Of a stretch of DNA of 9,530 nucleotides, positions 6,690 to 9,530 are shown one piece after another; position 1 is the stretch's first letter; the number at the start of each line of letters is the position of its first letter. Location: positions 1 through 9,530 of the forward strand of contig SFWF01000055.1 of assembly GCA_004560045.1 (NCBI GenBank). The letters are read 5' to 3'. The notes below the pieces were generated by a model that worked only from the letters and a program-made list of their open reading frames with translations, was not told the origin of the DNA and did no database searches. Origin of the DNA: a bacterium (GTDB taxonomy: Bacteria > Bacillota > Clostridia > Oscillospirales > Acutalibacteraceae). The translations under genes were made by a program, and so were the position numbers.

Positions 6690-8123
6690 ATGGCAAAAGA
6701 AAAAATGGTAAAAGCAATAACCTCCATGGAGGAGGATTTCGCAAAATGGTATACCGACGTCGTGCTTAAGGCCGAGCTTATCGACTACGCTTCGGTCAAG
6801 GGCTGTATGATTATCCGCCCCTACGGCTGGGCCATTTGGGAAAATATTCAGAAGATTATGGACGGAATGTTCAAGGAAACGGGTCACGAAAACGTTTCTA
6901 TGCCTATGTTCATTCCCGAAAGCCTTCTTCAGAAGGAGAAGGATCACGTTGAGGGCTTTGCTCCCGAGGTTGCCTGGGTTACCCACGGCGGAAACGACGA
7001 GCTTGAGGAGAGAATGTGTGTACGCCCCACCTCCGAGACCCTTTTTTGTGACCACTATAAGAATATAATTCATTCCTGGAGAGACCTTCCCAAGCTTTAT
7101 AATCAGTGGTGCAGCGTCGTTCGCTGGGAAAAGACCACCCGTCCCTTCCTCCGCTCCAGAGAGTTCCACTGGCAGGAGGGTCACACCATCCACGCTACCG
7201 CTGAGGAGGCACAGGCCGAGACCATCCGGATGCTTAATATCTACGCCGAGTTTGCCGAGAAATATCTCGCAATCCCCGTAATTAAGGGCGTTAAGACCGA
7301 GAAGGAACGTTTCGCAGGCGCCGTTAACACCTACACCATCGAGGCTATGATGCACGACGGTAAGGCTCTTCAGTCGGGAACCTCTCACTTCTTCGGTGAC
7401 GGCTTCGCAAAGGCCTTCGGAATTCAGTATGCCGACAAGGAAAACAAGCTTGCCACACCTTTCCAGACCTCTTGGGGTGTTTCCACCCGTCTTATCGGCG
7501 CGATCATTATGACCCACGGCGACGATAACGGCCTTGTGCTTCCCCCCGCTATCGCACCTATTCAGCTTATCGTCGTTCCCATCGCCGCTCATAAGGAGGG
7601 CGTAACCGAGAAGGCCGAGGAGGTAACCGACAGACTTAAAAATATCTGCCGCGCCAAGATCGATAACTCCGATAACTCTCCCGGATGGAAGTTTGCCGAG
7701 TACGAGATGAAGGGAGTTCCCCTCCGCTTAGAGCTTGGCCCCCGCGATATTGAAAATAATCAGTGCGTCCTCGTTCGCCGCGATAACGGCGAAAAGGTCA
7801 CCGTTTCCTTAGACGAGCTCGAAACCAAGGTTCCCGAGATGTTAGAGGCGGTTCGCGACGGACTTTATAATAAGGCTCTCGCTAACCGCACCGAAAAGAC
7901 CTATGTTGCAAAAACGATGGAAGAAATGATCGATATTGCCGATAATAAACCCGGCTTTATCAAGGCAATGTGGTGTGAGGACCGCGCCTGCGAGGAGGCA
8001 CTTAAAGAAAAGGCAGGAGTATCCTCCCGCTGTATGCCCTTCGAGCAGGAGCAGCTCGCTCCCACCTGCATATGCTGCGGCAAACCCGCCAAGAAGATGG
8101 TTTATTGGGGCAAAGCATATTAA
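6690..8123 (+). CDS. proS: Prolyl-tRNA synthetase, archaeal/eukaryotic type
   Basis: It attaches proline to tRNA-Pro. The 477-aa enzyme is the short class II form without the editing insertion of E. coli-type ProRS. It shows RPTSE (112-116), motif 2 around FLRSREFHWQEGHT (153-166), GTSHFFG (230-236), STRLIGAIIMTHGDDNGLVLPP with the motif 3 Arg (R267), an anticodon-binding domain from about 290, and a C-terminal domain with likely zinc cysteines (C429, C434, C460, C463). It ends in the characteristic YWGKAY tyrosine. I prefer ATG 6690 (AGGTG 6 nt upstream, usual MAKEK start) to the in-frame GTG at 6681. Only 9 nt follow the pheA stop, so it is probably cotranscribed with the aro genes. No T-box or own promoter fits that gap. 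Confidence 0.96.
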   Translation: MAKEKMVKAITSMEEDFAKWYTDVVLKAELIDYASVKGCMIIRPYGWAIWENIQKIMDGMFKETGHENVSMPMFIPESLLQKEKDHVEGFAPEVAWVTHGGNDELEERMCVRPTSETLFCDHYKNIIHSWRDLPKLYNQWCSVVRWEKTTRPFLRSREFHWQEGHTIHATAEEAQAETIRMLNIYAEFAEKYLAIPVIKGVKTEKERFAGAVNTYTIEAMMHDGKALQSGTSHFFGDGFAKAFGIQYADKENKLATPFQTSWGVSTRLIGAIIMTHGDDNGLVLPPAIAPIQLIVVPIAAHKEGVTEKAEEVTDRLKNICRAKIDNSDNSPGWKFAEYEMKGVPLRLELGPRDIENNQCVLVRRDNGEKVTVSLDELETKVPEMLEAVRDGLYNKALANRTEKTYVAKTMEEMIDIADNKPGFIKAMWCEDRACEEALKEKAGVSSRCMPFEQEQLAPTCICCGKPAKKMVYWGKAY

Positions 8124-8221
8124 TTAGGGACGAGGGCCCGGGGCCTAGGGCGGCCGCTTCGCGCAGTGGACAGTGATCAGTGGTCAGAAAAGAGTAGCGC
8201 TGCGCGCGAGTAAAAAGAGTA
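8124..8221. other. GC-rich, palindrome-rich intergenic patch
   Basis: Directly after the proS stop the sequence becomes rich in overlapping palindromes: GGGCCC (8134-8139), CCCGGG (8137-8142), CCTAGG (8144-8149), GCGGCCGC (8150-8157), then AGCGCT and GCGCGC. Between these sets lies a run of near-repeats, cagtggacag, tgatcag and tggtcag (about 8164-8187). No hairpin followed by a T-run is present, so this is not an intrinsic terminator for proS. It has no open frame of note. It looks like a natural intergenic repeat or an insertion scar next to a truncated gene, but I know no family name for it. Confidence 0.5.
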
Positions 8222-8416
8222 ACGGATACCGAAAACGTAAATATATACGGCTACGATAAAATGAGGCCATCACCCGACCCCGTTCACTACTATACCCACA
8301 TCGGTACCGAGGCCTTTGCAAATCAGGTTCTTTCCTATCTTCTTCCCGCCCTCAAAGTAGAGGAAGAGCTTGCCTATAAGGAAGAGCTTCATACCGACAA
8401 GCCCGTCGGAATATAG
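8219..8416 (+). pseudogene. C-terminal remnant of an SGNH/GDSL-like hydrolase
   Basis: A 65-codon frame with protein-like composition ends at TAG 8414-8416. It includes ENVNIYGYDKMRPSPDPVHY and then IGTEAFANQVLSYLLPAL. The D-P-V-H-Y followed by IG and a hydrophobic helix resembles block V of SGNH hydrolases, where Asp and His of the catalytic triad sit near the C-terminus. The nucleophile Ser, Gly and Asn blocks are absent. Upstream the frame enters the palindrome-rich patch and meets TAG at 8195. An ATG at 8261 has no ribosome site. I read it as the broken 3' end of a gene whose first part was lost. The family call rests on one motif and is tentative. Confidence 0.5.
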
Positions 8417-8417
8417 T
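8388..8417 (+). promoter_or_regulatory. Weak candidate promoter for the HAD phosphatase gene
   Basis: TTCATA (8388-8393, 4 of 6) and TATAGT (8412-8417, 5 of 6) are spaced by 18 bp, with a start expected about 28 nt before the ATG at 8452. It overlaps the end of the hydrolase remnant. Read-through from proS is an equally good explanation, as no terminator separates them. Confidence 0.3.
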
Positions 8418-8451
8418 GTGTAATATGATATTCTCACATAAGGAGAAAACT

Positions 8452-9243
8452 ATGAACGAACAAATTCTTGAAATGATAAGAGCCAAAAAAGGCTTTATCT
8501 GCGATATGGACGGAGTTATCTACCACGGTAATCAGCTCCTTCCTCCCGCAAAGGCCTTCGTTGAATGGCTGCAGAGGGAAAATAAGCAGTTCCTTTTTCT
8601 CACCAACTCAAGCGAAAGAAGCCGTACCGAGCTGCGTCAGAAGCTTCAGAGAATGGGTCTCGATATCCCCGAGGAGCATTTTTATACCTCAGCTATCGCC
8701 ACCGCCCGTTTCCTTGCCAAACAAAAACCGGGATGCTCGGTCTACTGCGTAGGCGAGGCAGGACTGCTTAACGCAATATACGAGGAAGGTCTTACCATAA
8801 ACGACGTCAACCCCGATTACGTTGTTGTCGGCCCCACACAGAACTATAGCTTCGCCAATATGTCAAAGGCGGTAAATCTCGTTAGAAACGGCGCCAAGCT
8901 TATCGGCACCAACCCCGACTCCACCGCTCCTGCAGAGGGCGGCAGAATAATTCCCGATTGCTCGGCCCTCGTTGCCCCTATCGAGATATCTACCGGCAAA
9001 AAGGCCTACTATCTCGGTAAGCCCAACCCTCTTATGATGCGTTCGGGCTTCCATAGGCTGGGCTGTAAGAGTGAGGATGCCGTCGTTATCGGCGACCGTA
9101 TGGACACCGACATCATCGCAGGCGTCGAATCGGGGGCCACTACCGTCCTCGTCCTTTCGGGTGTTTCGACCATCGAGACGGTTGAGCAGTTTCCCTACAG
9201 ACCAACCGTCATCCTCGACGACGTCGGATGTATAATAAAATAA
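8452..9243 (+). CDS. HAD-superfamily IIA (NagD-like) phosphatase
   Basis: This is a 263-aa cytoplasmic hydrolase of the NagD/AraL/phosphoglycolate-phosphatase-like group. Motif I is DMDGVIYHG, with nucleophile D18 and acid/base D20. Motif II is LTNSS (50-54). A C2-type cap follows, including GTNPDSTAP (152-160). Motif III lysine is K190 in LGKPNP, and motif IV is IGDRMDTDI (213-221) with the metal-binding D215 and nearby D218 and D220. The substrate cannot be told from sequence. Sugar phosphates, phosphoglycolate or nucleotides are all known in the family. The ATG at 8452 has AAGGAG (8440-8445) 6 nt upstream and is preferred over the GTG at 8416. The stop lies 15 nt before the right repeat arm. 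Confidence 0.92.
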   Translation: MNEQILEMIRAKKGFICDMDGVIYHGNQLLPPAKAFVEWLQRENKQFLFLTNSSERSRTELRQKLQRMGLDIPEEHFYTSAIATARFLAKQKPGCSVYCVGEAGLLNAIYEEGLTINDVNPDYVVVGPTQNYSFANMSKAVNLVRNGAKLIGTNPDSTAPAEGGRIIPDCSALVAPIEISTGKKAYYLGKPNPLMMRSGFHRLGCKSEDAVVIGDRMDTDIIAGVESGATTVLVLSGVSTIETVEQFPYRPTVILDDVGCIIK

Positions 9244-9274
9244 AAAAGTTGCGGTCCGTTCGGACCGTACTTTT
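9244..9274 (+). terminator. Probable terminator of the HAD gene, partly inside the repeat
   Basis: CGGTCC (9252-9257) pairs with GGACCG (9262-9267) around a 4-nt loop. Below it, AAAAGT (9244-9249) pairs with ACTTTT (9269-9274) across a small bulge. The T-run is short (four), so termination may be partial. The right side of the stem belongs to the 112-bp repeat and the left side does not. The left copy of the repeat therefore cannot form this hairpin. Confidence 0.5.
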
Positions 9275-9370
9275 AAGGACAAATTGGTTTTGGAACAAAA
9301 ATTTGTCCTGCCTCATTGCCTCAAACCTTGAAAGACACAAAGTATTTCTTCGGTTTGTCGGCTTCGAGAA
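9259..9370 (-). repeat. Right arm of 112-bp inverted repeat
   Basis: This is the reverse complement of 1-112 with 108 of 112 positions identical. Within it, GGACAAATT (9277-9285) and AATTTGTCC (9300-9308) form a perfect 9-bp hairpin, and TGCCTCA occurs twice in tandem (9309-9322). Short frames on both strands cross it, but they have no ribosome site and one is interrupted in the other copy. Because the left copy is cut by the window edge, the repeat may continue past 9370 into the AT-rich stretch to about 9430. Confidence 0.9.
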
Positions 9371-9440
9371 CAGAACAAATTTTTTAGTTACAAAACTGCT
9401 TCGCACCTAAAAAAGATAAATTTTTAGTGGTATAAAAGGC

Positions 9441-9479
9441 AAAAAGCCGTGGTAACGCTGTCGCGTACCACGGCTTTTT
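9441..9479. terminator. Strong bidirectional intrinsic terminator
   Basis: A perfect 14-bp stem, aaaaagccgtggta (9441-9454) with taccacggcttttt (9466-9479), surrounds an 11-nt loop. The A and T runs lie within the stem base on both sides, so it works in either direction. It would end any read-through from the HAD gene, and could also serve a convergent gene lying beyond the right edge. Confidence 0.88.
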
Positions 9480-9530
9480 AACACATTAGGCCGCAAAAAT
9501 TTGCTTTTTTAGGCATTTCGTCCTTAAGAG

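Noticed and set aside
8134..8157. Vector polylinker contamination, from clustered ApaI, SmaI, AvrII and NotI-type sites
   Set aside because: The flanks are continuous bacterial coding or remnant sequence with matching composition, and no vector backbone is recognisable. Kept only as an alternative to test.
8247..8259. 13-nt match (acggctacgataa) to the terminator stem at 207-219
   Set aside because: It is short, falls within the hydrolase remnant's coding frame, and has no hairpin partner, so it is probably coincidence.
9209..9410. Two 60-65 codon open frames, one per strand, across the right repeat
   Set aside because: They have no ribosome site and atypical composition. The minus-strand frame is broken by a stop in the left copy of the same repeat, so protein coding is not conserved.
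9492..9511. Small hairpin GCAAA/TTTGC followed by T's near the right edge
   Set aside because: The stem is only 5 bp and AT-rich, which is too weak to call a terminator, and the context is cut off.
1..9530. CRISPR array, tRNA or rRNA genes, insertion-sequence transposase, toxin-antitoxin pair
   Set aside because: I saw no regularly spaced repeats, cloverleaf or rRNA-like stretches, transposase motifs, or small gene pairs.

Overview
The window looks like chromosomal DNA of an anaerobic, probably gut-dwelling member of the Clostridia (Oscillospirales-like). This is an inference. It rests on strong AGGAGG-type ribosome sites, a BspA-like leucine-rich-repeat surface protein with a C-terminal membrane anchor, the archaeal/eukaryote-type ProRS common in this group, an AroQ-type chorismate mutase fused to prephenate dehydratase, and mixed use of ATA/AGA with GCC/CTT codons.

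Layout: 1-112 is one arm of a 112-bp inverted repeat. Positions 113-282 are noncoding, with a short possible gene remnant and a strong bidirectional terminator. A 578-aa secreted, membrane-anchored LRR protein lies on the minus strand (283-2019). It is divided from the next block by a 143-bp divergent promoter region with one recognisable promoter per direction. The plus-strand block aroB-aroA-aroC-pheA-proS (2163-8123) is very tightly packed: neighbouring genes overlap by 1, 4 and 4 nt, then comes a 9-nt gap. Positions 8124-8451 hold no intact gene, only a GC-rich palindrome-rich patch and the C-terminal remnant of what looks like an SGNH/GDSL-type hydrolase. A HAD-IIA (NagD-like) phosphatase follows at 8452-9243. 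Directly behind it is the second repeat arm (9259-9370), in the opposite orientation, and then another strong bidirectional terminator (9441-9479).

Function: AroB makes 3-dehydroquinate, AroA makes EPSP and AroC makes chorismate. PheA (chorismate mutase + prephenate dehydratase + ACT domain) then commits chorismate to phenylpyruvate and phenylalanine. DAHP synthase, dehydroquinase, shikimate dehydrogenase, shikimate kinase and prephenate dehydrogenase are not in the window and must be encoded elsewhere. ProS charges tRNA-Pro and seems to share the transcript with the aromatic genes. The HAD phosphatase and the LRR protein have no evident link to the pathway.

I see no clear new defence, mobile or secretion system. 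The most unusual structure is the pair of 112-bp inverted repeats (108/112 identical) bracketing about 9.1 kb of housekeeping genes. Next come the decayed, GC-rich junction at 8124-8451 and the non-classical active-site motifs of AroA and AroC.
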